Shown here: positions 48,033-56,719 of the stretch, one piece after another | Numbering within the stretch: position 1 is the first letter of the stretch | Layout: the number at the start of each line of letters is the position of its first letter | Assembly (NCBI GenBank): GCA_905215475.1 | Contig: CAJMPW010000001.1 | Location: 434,001 to 498,000, forward strand | Direction of reading: 5' to 3' | DNA from: CAG-103 sp905215475 | Lineage (GTDB): Bacteria > Bacillota > Clostridia > Oscillospirales > Oscillospiraceae | Length of the DNA: 64,000 nt | The notes under the pieces: model-generated | Databases searched by the model: none | What the model was told of the DNA's origin: nothing | The model's input: the letters and a program-made list of their open reading frames with translations, nothing else | Position numbers and translations under genes: made by a program

Positions 48033-48056
48033 TCTTCCGACTAGGAGCTATCAATT

Positions 48057-50129
48057 ATGCCCAGACAATATTCCCTTGAAAACACAAGAAACATTGGCAT
48101 CATGGCGCACATCGACGCCGGTAAGACGACCACGACGGAACGCATTTTGTTCTACACGGGCGTCAACCACAAGCTCGGTGAGACCCATGAAGGCACCGCC
48201 ACCATGGACTGGATGGCGCAGGAGCAGGAGCGCGGCATCACGATCACGAGCGCTGCGACCACTTGCTTCTGGAAGGGCAACCGCATCAACATCATCGACA
48301 CTCCGGGCCACGTCGACTTCACCGTTGAGGTCGAGCGCAGCCTGCGCGTGCTCGATGGCTGCGTGACGGTCCTCTGTGCCAAGGGCGGCGTTGAGCCGCA
48401 GTCCGAGACGGTCTGGAGACAGGCTGACCATTACAATGTTCCCCGCATGATCTACATCAACAAGATGGACATCATGGGCGCGAACTTCTACAACGTTGTG
48501 GACATGGTGCATGATCGCCTGCGCTGCAACGCTGTTCCGATCCAGCTGCCGATCGGCGCTGAGGCAGATTTCCGCGGCATCATCGACCTGATCGATATGA
48601 AGGCGGACGTCTACTACGACGATCTCGGCAAGGATATGCGCGTCGAGGAGATCCCCGAGGATATGCGCGACGAGGCTGAAGAGTACCGCACGCAGCTGAT
48701 TGAGGCGGTCGCCGATTTCGACGACGAGATCATGGAGCTGTATCTGGAGGGTGAGCAGGTGCCCACCGACAAGATCAGAGCGGCCATTCGCAAGGCTACG
48801 ACGCAGGTCAAGTTCGTCCCGATCGTGTGCGGCACGTCCTATAAGAATAAGGGTGTGCAGAAGCTGCTGGACGCCATCGTCGATTATATGCCGTCCCCGC
48901 TGGACATCCCGCCGATTACCGGCACCGTGCCCAAGACGGACGAGGTCGAGCACCGCGCCGCGGACGATTCCGCGCCGTTCTCCGCTCTGGCCTTCAAGAT
49001 CATGACCGACCCCTACGTCGGCCGTCTGGCATTCTTCCGTGTCTATTCCGGCACGATCGAAGCCGGCAAATCCGTCCTGAACTCCACGAAGGGCCAGCGT
49101 GAGCGTCTGGGCCGCATCCTTTTGATGCACGCCAACCACCGCGAGGATATCACGCAGGTCTATTCCGGTGATATCGCGGCGGCGGTCGGCCTGAAGAACA
49201 CCACGACCGGCGACACGCTCTGCGACGAGAAGAACCCGATCGTTCTCGAGTCGATGGAGTTCCCGGAGCCGGTTATCCGCGTAGCTATCGAGCCCAAGAC
49301 CAAGGCCGGACAGGAGAAGATGGACATCGCTCTGGCGAAGCTCGCCGAGGAGGATCCCACCTTCAAAGCCTACACGGACGAGGAGACGGGCCAGACCATT
49401 ATCGCCGGCATGGGCGAGCTCCATCTGGAGATCATCGTCGATCGCCTTCTGCGCGAGTTCCGCGTCGAGGCGAATGTCGGCAGACCTCAGGTTTCCTATA
49501 AGGAGACCATCACCAAGGCCGCTACGGTGGACACGCGCTACGCGCGCCAGACCGGCGGCAAAGGCCAGTTTGCACACGTCAAGCTCACGATCGAGCCCAA
49601 TGAGCCCGGAAAGGGTTACGAGTTCGTCAACGCGATCACCGGCGGTGCAATCCCGAAAGAGTTTATCCCCTGTGTGGATCAGGGCATCCAGGGCGCGATG
49701 CAGGCCGGCGTGCTTGCGGGCTATGAGGTCGTGGACGTGAAGGTCACGCTCATCGACGGCTCGTATCACGAGGTCGACTCGTCCGAGATGGCGTTTAAGA
49801 TCTGCGGCAGTATGGCATTCAAGGAAGCCTGCCAGAAGGCGGGCCCCACGCTCCTCGAGCCCATCATGAAGGTCGTCGTTACGGCGCCGGAAAGCTACAT
49901 GGGCGACGTCATGGGCGATATCAATGCCCGCCGCGGACAGATCGCCGGCACGGACATCCGCAACGGTGCGGCGATCGTCACTGCAAACGTGCCGCTGGCA
50001 TCCATGTTCGGCTACGCGACCGACCTGCGCAGCAAGACGCAGGGTCGTGCAACCTACAGCATGGAGCCCAGTCATTTCGTAGAGCTGCCGAAGTCTCTTC
50101 AGGAGAAGATCATCCACGGCGGCAACTGA
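48057..50129 (+). CDS. fusA: Elongation factor G
   Basis: A 690-residue translocation GTPase that also recycles ribosomes with RRF. AHIDAGKTTTTERIL (P-loop), RGITITSAATT (switch I), DTPGHVDF (switch II) and NKMD are intact, followed by domains II-V ending in MEPSHFVELP. TAGGAG precedes the ATG, 24 bases after rpsG. Confidence 0.98.
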   Translation: MPRQYSLENTRNIGIMAHIDAGKTTTTERILFYTGVNHKLGETHEGTATMDWMAQEQERGITITSAATTCFWKGNRINIIDTPGHVDFTVEVERSLRVLDGCVTVLCAKGGVEPQSETVWRQADHYNVPRMIYINKMDIMGANFYNVVDMVHDRLRCNAVPIQLPIGAEADFRGIIDLIDMKADVYYDDLGKDMRVEEIPEDMRDEAEEYRTQLIEAVADFDDEIMELYLEGEQVPTDKIRAAIRKATTQVKFVPIVCGTSYKNKGVQKLLDAIVDYMPSPLDIPPITGTVPKTDEVEHRAADDSAPFSALAFKIMTDPYVGRLAFFRVYSGTIEAGKSVLNSTKGQRERLGRILLMHANHREDITQVYSGDIAAAVGLKNTTTGDTLCDEKNPIVLESMEFPEPVIRVAIEPKTKAGQEKMDIALAKLAEEDPTFKAYTDEETGQTIIAGMGELHLEIIVDRLLREFRVEANVGRPQVSYKETITKAATVDTRYARQTGGKGQFAHVKLTIEPNEPGKGYEFVNAITGGAIPKEFIPCVDQGIQGAMQAGVLAGYEVVDVKVTLIDGSYHEVDSSEMAFKICGSMAFKEACQKAGPTLLEPIMKVVVTAPESYMGDVMGDINARRGQIAGTDIRNGAAIVTANVPLASMFGYATDLRSKTQGRATYSMEPSHFVELPKSLQEKIIHGGN

Positions 50130-50202
50130 CCTGCGCAACCGGCACAATGTGCCTTATAAGAAGTAAGTCACAACATTATTTTAGAATTAGGAGGATATTC
50201 TA

Positions 50203-51441
50203 ATGGCAAAGCAGATGTTCAATAGAAGCAAGCCCCATGTCAATATCGGCACCATCGGCCATATCGACCACGGCAAGACCACCCTGACCGCTGCGATCAC
50301 GAAGGTTCTGTCCCTGTCCGACCCGAACAGCGCCGAGTTCGCCGCCTACGACCAGATCGATAAGGCTCCGGAGGAGAAGGCTCGTGGTATCACGATCAAC
50401 ACCGCTCACGTTGAGTACCAGACCGACGACCGCATTGGTCCCGACGGCACCGAGATCAAGGGCCGCCACTATGCGCACGTTGACTGCCCGGGCCACGCCG
50501 ACTATATCAAGAACATGATCACCGGCGCTGCTCAGATGGACGGCGCGATCCTCGTCATTGCCGCTTCCGACGGCCCGATGGCTCAGACCCGTGAGCACCT
50601 GCTGCTCGCCCGTCAGGTCAACGTTCCGTACGTGCTCGTCTTCCTGAACAAGGTCGACCAGGTCGACGATCCCGAGCTGCTCGAGCTCGTCGAGATGGAA
50701 GTCCGTGAGCTGCTCGACAAGTACGATTTCCCGGGCGACGACACCCCGATCATCAAGGGCTCCGCTCTGAACGCCCTGATCTCCGAGTCCACCGATCCGA
50801 AGGCCCCCGAGTATGCCTGCATCTGGGAGCTCATGGACGCTGTTGACACCTGGATCAAGACCCCGGAGCGTGCCGCTGACAAGCCGTTCCTGATGCCCAT
50901 CGAGGACGTGTTCACCATCTCCGGCCGTGGCACCGTCGTTACCGGCCGTGTCGAGCGTGGCGTCGTCAAGGTTGGCGATAAGGTTGAGATCGTCGGCATC
51001 AAGGACACCCAGGAGACCACCGTCACCGGCACCGAGATGTTCCACAAGACCCTCGAGTTCGCCGAGGCTGGCGACAACGTCGGCTGCCTGCTCCGCGGCA
51101 TCGACAAGAAGGGCGTTGAGCGTGGCCAGGTTCTCGCTGCTCCGAAGTCCATCCACCCCCACACCAAGTTCAAGGGCCAGGTTTACGTCCTGTCCAAGGA
51201 AGAGGGCGGCCGTCACACCCCGTTCTTCAACAACTACCGTCCGCAGTTCTACTTCCGTACCACCGACGTGACCGGCGTCATCAGCCTCCCCGAGGGTGTT
51301 GAGATGTGCATGCCCGGCGACAACGTCGACATGGACGTCGAGCTGATCACCCCGATCGCCATCGAGCCCGGCCTGCGTTTCGCTATCCGTGAAGGCGGCC
51401 GTACCGTTGGTTCCGGTGTTGTCATCGCCATCAACGAGTAA
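50203..51441 (+). CDS. tuf: Elongation factor Tu, with an insertion after switch I
   Basis: A 412-residue aminoacyl-tRNA carrier GTPase, longer than the usual 393-400. GHIDHGKTTLTAA, RGITINTAHVEY, DCPGHADY and NKVD are standard. Between HVEY and RHYAHVDCPGH it has QTDDRIGPDGTEIKG instead of about four residues, an 11-residue insertion in domain 1 (about residues 75-87). A second, smaller addition lies at STDPKAPEYA. The last gene of the str operon, 73 bases after fusA, with TTAGGAGG upstream and its own strong terminator. Confidence 0.97.
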   Translation: MAKQMFNRSKPHVNIGTIGHIDHGKTTLTAAITKVLSLSDPNSAEFAAYDQIDKAPEEKARGITINTAHVEYQTDDRIGPDGTEIKGRHYAHVDCPGHADYIKNMITGAAQMDGAILVIAASDGPMAQTREHLLLARQVNVPYVLVFLNKVDQVDDPELLELVEMEVRELLDKYDFPGDDTPIIKGSALNALISESTDPKAPEYACIWELMDAVDTWIKTPERAADKPFLMPIEDVFTISGRGTVVTGRVERGVVKVGDKVEIVGIKDTQETTVTGTEMFHKTLEFAEAGDNVGCLLRGIDKKGVERGQVLAAPKSIHPHTKFKGQVYVLSKEEGGRHTPFFNNYRPQFYFRTTDVTGVISLPEGVEMCMPGDNVDMDVELITPIAIEPGLRFAIREGGRTVGSGVVIAINE

Positions 51442-51454
51442 TTCATCGCTTTGA

Positions 51455-51490
51455 AATTCTCCTCCGGCTTTGCCGGGGGAGAATTTTTTT
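51455..51490 (+). terminator. Terminator of the str operon
   Basis: AATTCTCCTCCGGC at 51455-51468 pairs with GCCGGGGGAGAATT at 51472-51485 (one wobble), in a run of seven T. Confidence 0.92.
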
Positions 51491-51510
51491 GGATGCCTGA
51501 TGAGACAAAG

Positions 51511-51541
51511 CGGCGGGCTGCCCATCTCGGACAGCCCGCCG
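51511..51541 (-). terminator. Terminator-like hairpin after the small minus-strand gene
   Basis: CGGCGGGCTG at 51511-51520 pairs perfectly with CAGCCCGCCG at 51532-51541. CTTTG follows on the minus strand. Confidence 0.6.
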
Positions 51542-51559
51542 TTTGTTATCCGGTTTCGG

Positions 51560-51772
51560 TTAGCTGCGCTTTGCGTTGTCTGCGCGCAGCTGCGCATATG
51601 CGATCGCGGCGACGATGCAGTACCCGGTAAGTGAGATCACAGACGCCTCAATGCCGAATTGCCCGCCCGTGACGGCGAAGCTGTCTGACTCGAGCACATA
51701 GCTCACAACGGCGTGCGCATCTGCTGCCTCGCCGATCGAGAGCCCGCCGCCGAGCGTTTTGCGTGTGCGCAT
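51560..51772 (-). CDS. Small hypothetical membrane protein
   Basis: A 70-residue protein starting MRTRKTLGGGLSIGEAAD with one clear hydrophobic helix near the C-terminus (SVISLTGYCIVAAIAYAQL) and a charged tail. I do not recognise a family. The ATG at 51772 follows GGAGG; a longer in-frame version from 51838 has no ribosome site and would read through the leader hairpin. Hairpins upstream and downstream delimit it as a transcription unit. It could be a decayed C-terminal piece of a larger membrane protein. Confidence 0.5.
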   Translation of the reverse strand: MRTRKTLGGGLSIGEAADAHAVVSYVLESDSFAVTGGQFGIEASVISLTGYCIVAAIAYAQLRADNAKRS

Positions 51773-51788
51773 GATTGTCCTCCGAGAT

Positions 51789-51823
51789 AAAAAATAGAAG
51801 GATAGAGACATTTGATCTCTATC
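51789..51823 (-). promoter_or_regulatory. Leader hairpin with T run before the small membrane protein gene
   Basis: On the minus strand GATAGAGA (51823-51816) pairs with TCTCTATC (51808-51801), followed by CTTCTATTTTTT and then the GGAGG ribosome site. It looks like an attenuator, or a terminator of a short upstream transcript. The remainder of 51824-51993 is AT-rich with no gene that I see. Confidence 0.5.
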
Positions 51824-51993
51824 TTTCCAATTTTTCATATTATCAGGATTTGTCTGCGTTTATAAGAAAAATGATCGCGTATCGGCGTTTTCGCTTGTTC
51901 CGCTTCGTATAAACTCCACAATTTTCAGGCGACGCGCTCACAAATCTGCGCTGTGCGCCACCGATCGGAAAGACTGAGCAGACGAAAAACGCG

Positions 51994-52022
51994 TTGATTT
52001 GCGCCGCAAAATGTGGTACGCT
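51994..52022 (+). promoter_or_regulatory. Candidate promoter for the ThrE-like exporter gene
   Basis: TTGATT at 51994-51999, 17-bp spacer, TACGCT at 52017-52022. Confidence 0.55.
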
Positions 52023-52079
52023 GTCAGCGCGAAAAAGTCCGGCCTCAGCCGGGAAATATACGCGAATGGAAAGACGACT

Positions 52080-53315
52080 ATGGATTATTATCTTTTGGCA
52101 GATATGACGGTGCAGATCGGCTATGAGCTTGCGATCGCCGGTGCGGAGACGTACCGTGTCGAGGAGACGATGCGCCGCGTGATCGAGGCGTATGGCACGG
52201 AGGGGCAGGCGTTTGCCATCCCGAACTGTGTCGCCGTGAGCTTCGTGGCGCAAAATACAAAGCCGCTGACGATCATGAAACGTGTCGGCTACCATGGCAA
52301 CGACCTTGAGCGCATCGAAAAGCTCAACGCGCTCAGCCGGCGCATCTGCGCCGAGGTACCGGAACTGGCCGAGGCGCAGCGCTGGCTTAAGGAGACAGTG
52401 GCGGGCGTGCGCAGCTACGCCACGGGTGTCTACTATCTCGGCAACTTCATTGCCGCAGCGGGCTTTTGCTGCGTCTTTGGCGGCACGGTGCGCGACTGGC
52501 TGTGGGCGGGGCTGAGCGGTCTGATCATCGGCTTTGTTACGCGCTGGCTCGACCGACTCGAGGTCAACCCGTTTTTCAGCACCATTGCGGCGTCATTTCT
52601 CATGGCCCTGCCGGCGTATATCGCGGCCGGGCTGGGCTGGCTCGACTGCGTGGCCGTGGTCATCATTGGCGCGCTGATGCTGCTTGTGCCGGGGCTATTG
52701 ATTACAAACTCCATGCGCGACATCATCTACGGCGACACGAGCTCCGGCGTCAGCCGCATCGTGCAGGTGCTGCTCTCGGCGTTTGCCATTGCGCTCGGTA
52801 CGGCGGCCGCATGGCACGTCACCGCGCCGCTCTATGGTCATGCGGAGACGGCAGCGGCGCTGACCTATCCGCTCTGGGTGCAGGCGCTCGCGACGTTTGC
52901 CGCCTGCTTCGGCTTCGTGATCCTGTTTAATGTCCACGACTGGGGGCGCGTTTTGTGTGCGCTCGGCAGCGCGCTGACGTGGATCGTGTATCTCCTGTGC
53001 ATTCGTGCGGGGCACACGGTCTACAGCGCCAACTTCTTTTCCGAGGTCGTGGCTGCGTTTTATTCCGAGGCCATGGGACGCTGGCGTAAGTGTCCGGTTA
53101 CGTCCTACCTCGTCATTTCAAGCATTCCGCTGCTGCCCGGCGCGGGCATTTATTACACGATGAGCATCGGGCTTTCGGGCGCGGTGCAGGAGGCGCTGCA
53201 AAAGGGATTGGAGACGGCCGGCATCGCCGGCAGCCTTGCAGTCGGCATTCTGCTGGTGTCGACGGTGTTTCGCGTTGTGAACGCGCGCAAGCGCCGCCGG
53301 ATCTCCGGCCGATGA
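52080..53315 (+). CDS. Threonine/serine exporter family protein (ThrE, fused form)
   Basis: A 411-residue membrane protein. The cytoplasmic N-terminal ThrE domain (about 1-115; ADMTVQIGYELAIAGAETYRVEETM) leads into about ten helices that cover both halves usually called DUF1212/ThrE and DUF3815/ThrE_2 (LLVPGLLITNSMRD in the first; FFSEVVAAFYSEAMGRWRK and PLLPGAGIYY in the second). Many Firmicutes encode these halves as two genes; here they are one chain. Probable role: export of threonine or serine. The ATG at 52080 has only a weak ribosome site (GGAAAG). Confidence 0.85.
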   Translation: MDYYLLADMTVQIGYELAIAGAETYRVEETMRRVIEAYGTEGQAFAIPNCVAVSFVAQNTKPLTIMKRVGYHGNDLERIEKLNALSRRICAEVPELAEAQRWLKETVAGVRSYATGVYYLGNFIAAAGFCCVFGGTVRDWLWAGLSGLIIGFVTRWLDRLEVNPFFSTIAASFLMALPAYIAAGLGWLDCVAVVIIGALMLLVPGLLITNSMRDIIYGDTSSGVSRIVQVLLSAFAIALGTAAAWHVTAPLYGHAETAAALTYPLWVQALATFAACFGFVILFNVHDWGRVLCALGSALTWIVYLLCIRAGHTVYSANFFSEVVAAFYSEAMGRWRKCPVTSYLVISSIPLLPGAGIYYTMSIGLSGAVQEALQKGLETAGIAGSLAVGILLVSTVFRVVNARKRRRISGR

Positions 53316-53332
53316 ATCGGGAGGAAGCTGTC

Positions 53333-54019
53333 ATGGACGCATACCGCGTGCTTTTGTTCGATATCGACAACACACTGCTGGACTTTACTGCCGGGGCAAT
53401 GCAGTCCATGGAGGCCATTTTCCTCGAGGCCGGTCTTGCGTATACCCTGGAGATGTTTGGCGTGTTCCAGACGGAAAACGACAAGCTCTGGGCGCGCATT
53501 GAGCGCGGGGAGCTGACGATTGCGGGGCTGCGTGATGTGCGCTGGCAGACGATCCTTGCTTGCCTCGGTCTTGAGGCGGACGGCGCAGCGATGGAGGACG
53601 CGTTTCGCATCCGGCTGCACGAGAGTGCCGTGCCGGTCGCGGGCGCACGGGAGGTGCTGGAGCATCTGCACGGAACATATCGCCTGTGCGCTGCAAGCAA
53701 CGGCCCCTATGCGCAGCAGGTGAACCGGCTGCGCCGCGCTGGGATGTACGATTTCTTTGAGACGCTCTTTATTTCCGGGCAGATCGGCGCGGAAAAGCCG
53801 AGCGCGGTGTTTTTTGACCGCTGCATGGAGCACCTGCCCGGGGTGCGGCCGGAGCAGTGCCTGATGATCGGCGACTCGCTCACGGCGGATATTGCGGGCG
53901 GCAGAGCAGCGGGGATGCACACCTGCTGGTTCGACCCCGATGACCGTGGCAGCGCCATGCCGCCGCAGGCGGATCTGCGCATCACGCGGCTGGAACAGCT
54001 GACGGATATTCTGTTATGA
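53333..54019 (+). CDS. HAD hydrolase, YjjG-type pyrimidine 5'-nucleotidase (predicted)
   Basis: A 228-residue HAD phosphatase. Motif I DIDNTLLDF carries the nucleophile Asp, motif II is AASNG, motif III includes GAEKPSAVFFD, and motif IV is MIGDSLTADIAGG. The helical cap and the DIDNTLLDF variant fit the YjjG/YfnB family, which removes phosphate from noncanonical pyrimidine nucleotides. The ATG at 53333 follows GGGAGG; an ATG at 53312 overlaps the previous stop and would add seven residues. Confidence 0.88.
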   Translation: MDAYRVLLFDIDNTLLDFTAGAMQSMEAIFLEAGLAYTLEMFGVFQTENDKLWARIERGELTIAGLRDVRWQTILACLGLEADGAAMEDAFRIRLHESAVPVAGAREVLEHLHGTYRLCAASNGPYAQQVNRLRRAGMYDFFETLFISGQIGAEKPSAVFFDRCMEHLPGVRPEQCLMIGDSLTADIAGGRAAGMHTCWFDPDDRGSAMPPQADLRITRLEQLTDILL

Positions 54020-54040
54020 CGGCTATTTTATCAAGACGCA

Positions 54041-54246
54041 AAGGAGCGCCCGCCAGGATGTGCGAGCGCTCCTTCGCATATGTGCGCATAAAAACGCGGG
54101 TGCAGCCACTCTGCATCCGCGTCAGCCTGTCAAAGAACCTCGTAGAGTTTCGCCGCCGGAGCTGCGAAAAAAGTCAAACCCTTCTGTCAAAAAAGGAAAC
54201 TTTTTTGACAGCAACAAACGCGGGTGCAGAATGTTCTGCACCCGCG
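54041..54246. terminator. Cluster of four hairpins between convergent genes
   Basis: Stems at 54041-54074 (AAGGAGCGC/GCGCTCCTT), 54094-54122 (ACGCGGGTGCAG/CTGCATCCGCGT), 54184-54211 (CTGTCAAAAAA/TTTTTTGACAG) and 54219-54246 (CGCGGGTGCAG/CTGCACCCGCG). The second and fourth are near copies. On the minus strand the second ends in TTTTT and the fourth in TTTG, so they can terminate the flavin reductase transcript; the first can serve the HAD gene. No gene is seen in 54020-54277. Confidence 0.75.
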
Positions 54247-54277
54247 CGGGTTATGCGGTTTTGGCGTCAGCCGAAAA

Positions 54278-56341
54278 TCAGATCTTCATGCAGACGTCCC
54301 ATGCACGCCAGATGACGGTGCGCAGGTTGCCGATGGCAACGCAGTCACCGACGCGGTGCACGTGACGACCCTTTTCACCAACCGGAGCCGGCACGAAGCC
54401 GATGCCGTTGACGACGTTGTCGCACTCGACGTCGAAGGTCTTGCCGTCCGGACCCTTGACGGTCACGCTGCCGTCGCGGATGGCGGTGATGGTGGAGTGC
54501 AGGTAGGTCGGAACCTTGTGGTACTCCATCGCGTCACGCAGGAAGGAGGTGTTGGCAAGGCAGGTGGCCTGAGCCGCGACCAGGTCGCCGGCGTACTCGA
54601 CGATGATGGGGTGCTTGCCCTGAAGGATCAGGTCGTAAGCCGCCTCGCAGGAGGACTGGCCGCCGCCGAAGAACAGGACCTTGTCGCCGACTTCCTTCTT
54701 CTCCTTGAGCAGCTCGGTGAAGCTCAGGGTCTTCTCGAAGCCCGGGATCATGGGCATGGTTCTCGGCACGGAGCCGGTGGCCACGATGATCTCGTCAAAG
54801 CCGCGCATGGTGCCAAGGTCGGTGACCTCGGTGTTGAAGCGGATGTCGATGCCCTGCTTCTCGACTTCCTTCTTGTACCACTCAATGAGTTCCTTATCGT
54901 TCTCCTTGAAGCTCATCGCGGAAGCGGTGAGGAACAGGCCGCCGAGCTCATTGGTCTTTTCGAAGATGACCGGCTTGTGGCCGCGCTGCTTGAGCACGAG
55001 CGCGCACTCCATGCCGCCGATGCCGGCGCCGATGATGGCGACCTTCTTCGGGCTCTTGGTCGGAACGATCTTATACTTGTTGTGCTGCATCGTGGTCGGG
55101 TTCAGCGCGCAGCGGCCCAGATGCAGGGAGTCCTGCGTGCTCTGGATGTTCGCGGTGCCCTTGAACTTCGCAAAGTTGAAGCAGCCGTTGTGGCAGCGGA
55201 TGCAGGGCTTGATCTCGTCCTGACGGCCCTGGCGGATCTTGGTGACCCAGTCGGGATCGACGAGGTTCTGACGCGCGATGGCAACTGCGTCAAGACGGCC
55301 GGCAGCGATCTCTTCCGCGGCCTTGACCGGATCCATACGGCCGGCGCAGGCGACGGGCTTGTCGGTGAAGTTCTTGATGTGCTCGACGTACTCGAGGTTG
55401 CAGTTGTCGGGCATATACTGAGGCGGATGTGCCCAGTACCATGCGTCGTAAGTACCGTTGTCGCAGTTGAACATGTCGTAGCCGGCATCGCCCAGGTACT
55501 TGATGGCCTTCTCGGACTCGGCCATGTCGCGGCCGAACTCTTCGAAGTCGGTCTCGTACGGCATCGCGCCCTTGCCCCAGGCCTTGGTCTTGGAGACGAC
55601 GGAGTAACGCAGGGACACCGGGAAGTCGGCGCCGGCCTGACGCTTGATGGACTGCACGACCTCGACCGGGAAACGGAAACGGTTCTCGAACGAGCCGCCG
55701 TACTCGTCGGTACGATGGTTCCAGTTGGCGATGGTGAACTGGTCAAGCAGATAGCCCTCGTGGACAGCGTGGATCTCAACGCCGTCGACGCCGGCTTCAC
55801 GCAGCAGCTTCGCGGTCTTGCCGAACGCATCGACCATCTCATGGATCTCTTCCACGGTCATCGGACGGGAGAGCATATCCTCCTGCCAACGGTTCGGGGT
55901 GGCGGAAGCGGACGCGCAGCAGTAGCTGACGTCGATCACGGGTCTGGCGAGCGCGCCGAGGACCTTATTGTTGTTCAGGGTGACCATCCAGGGGGCAACG
56001 GCCATGGAACGGCCGAAGCCGGCGGCGAGCTGAATGAACAGCTTCGAACCGGTCTTGTGGTACTCGACCATGTACTCGGCGAGCTCCTTGAACATCTTCT
56101 TGTTCTGATAGAGCCATCTGCGGCCCATGGTGTCGCGGACACACTGCATGCCCGGGAGCACGAGACCGACGCCGTCCTTGGCGCGGGTCAGCAGGAAGTT
56201 CGCAGCTTCCTTATCGAAGTGGCACGGCTCCAGCCAGCCAAACAGAGAGGTGCCGCCCATGGAGCACTGGACAATGCGGTTCGGGATCTCGACATTGCCA
56301 ATTTTCCACGGAGTAAACAGCGCGCTATACTTTTCGTCCAT
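54278..56341 (-). CDS. Old-yellow-enzyme family flavin/Fe-S reductase (BaiCD/BaiH/2-enoate reductase type)
   Basis: A 687-residue NADH-dependent enoate reductase, predicted to reduce an activated C=C bond. The N-terminal FMN barrel (about 1-370) starts YSALFTPWKIGNVEIPNRIV and includes EIHAVHEGYLLDQF and RTDEYGGSFENR. A Cys cluster CIRCHNGC plus a later Cys (GRCALNP) should bind [4Fe-4S]. The C-terminal half has FAD (AIIGAGIGGMECAL) and NAD(P)H (LFFGGGQSSCEAAY) sites. The architecture equals that of BaiCD, BaiH and gut steroid delta-4 reductases, but also of 2,4-dienoyl-CoA and cinnamate reductases. Start ATG 56341 follows AAGGAAGG; an in-frame ATG nine bases earlier abuts the ribosome site. 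Isolated gene with its own promoter. Confidence 0.85.
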   Translation of the reverse strand: MDEKYSALFTPWKIGNVEIPNRIVQCSMGGTSLFGWLEPCHFDKEAANFLLTRAKDGVGLVLPGMQCVRDTMGRRWLYQNKKMFKELAEYMVEYHKTGSKLFIQLAAGFGRSMAVAPWMVTLNNNKVLGALARPVIDVSYCCASASATPNRWQEDMLSRPMTVEEIHEMVDAFGKTAKLLREAGVDGVEIHAVHEGYLLDQFTIANWNHRTDEYGGSFENRFRFPVEVVQSIKRQAGADFPVSLRYSVVSKTKAWGKGAMPYETDFEEFGRDMAESEKAIKYLGDAGYDMFNCDNGTYDAWYWAHPPQYMPDNCNLEYVEHIKNFTDKPVACAGRMDPVKAAEEIAAGRLDAVAIARQNLVDPDWVTKIRQGRQDEIKPCIRCHNGCFNFAKFKGTANIQSTQDSLHLGRCALNPTTMQHNKYKIVPTKSPKKVAIIGAGIGGMECALVLKQRGHKPVIFEKTNELGGLFLTASAMSFKENDKELIEWYKKEVEKQGIDIRFNTEVTDLGTMRGFDEIIVATGSVPRTMPMIPGFEKTLSFTELLKEKKEVGDKVLFFGGGQSSCEAAYDLILQGKHPIIVEYAGDLVAAQATCLANTSFLRDAMEYHKVPTYLHSTITAIRDGSVTVKGPDGKTFDVECDNVVNGIGFVPAPVGEKGRHVHRVGDCVAIGNLRTVIWRAWDVCMKI

Positions 56342-56454
56342 GAAATACATCCTTCCTTTTTCTTTGATTACGAAGATGATCTGCCGTTGCTCCCGACAGG
56401 TCATCGGACGCTTCTGTAAGCACACATCACACGGGATGCATACATACTGTACAT

Positions 56455-56493
56455 ATCATAGCATACATTTTGACAAAAAGCAATGGAATTCCA
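56455..56493 (-). promoter_or_regulatory. Promoter and palindrome of the flavin reductase gene
   Basis: On the minus strand TTGCTT (56483-56478), 17-bp spacer, TATGAT (56460-56455). The 10-bp palindrome TGGAATTCCA at 56484-56493 abuts the -35 and may be an operator. The leader to the start codon is about 110 bases. Confidence 0.65.
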
Positions 56494-56635
56494 TCGACTG
56501 CCTCGTCTATTTTGCTCACAAAAAGCGCAAAAGCGTGACAAATGCGGCAAAAATCGGCCGAAATTTTTGCGCCGGAAACCTGCGGTGCGCGTTGTATTTG
56601 CGCAAGAAAATGACGAGGATTCCTGAAATTTTTGC

Positions 56636-56664
56636 TTGATATCTGTCTGCGTGTGTGCTATCTT
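56636..56664 (+). promoter_or_regulatory. Promoter of the HD-domain protein gene
   Basis: TTGATA at 56636-56641, 17-bp spacer, TATCTT at 56659-56664. Between it and the divergent reductase promoter (56494-56635) I see no gene. Confidence 0.72.
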
Positions 56665-56719
56665 AATACCATTCTTTCTTACACCTACAAAAACGATATG
56701 CATTAAGGAGGCTTTCACG

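Noticed and set aside
54224..56419. 731-residue plus-strand frame opposite the flavin reductase
   Set aside because: Shadow of the minus-strand reductase, which has complete FMN, Fe-S, FAD and NAD sites.
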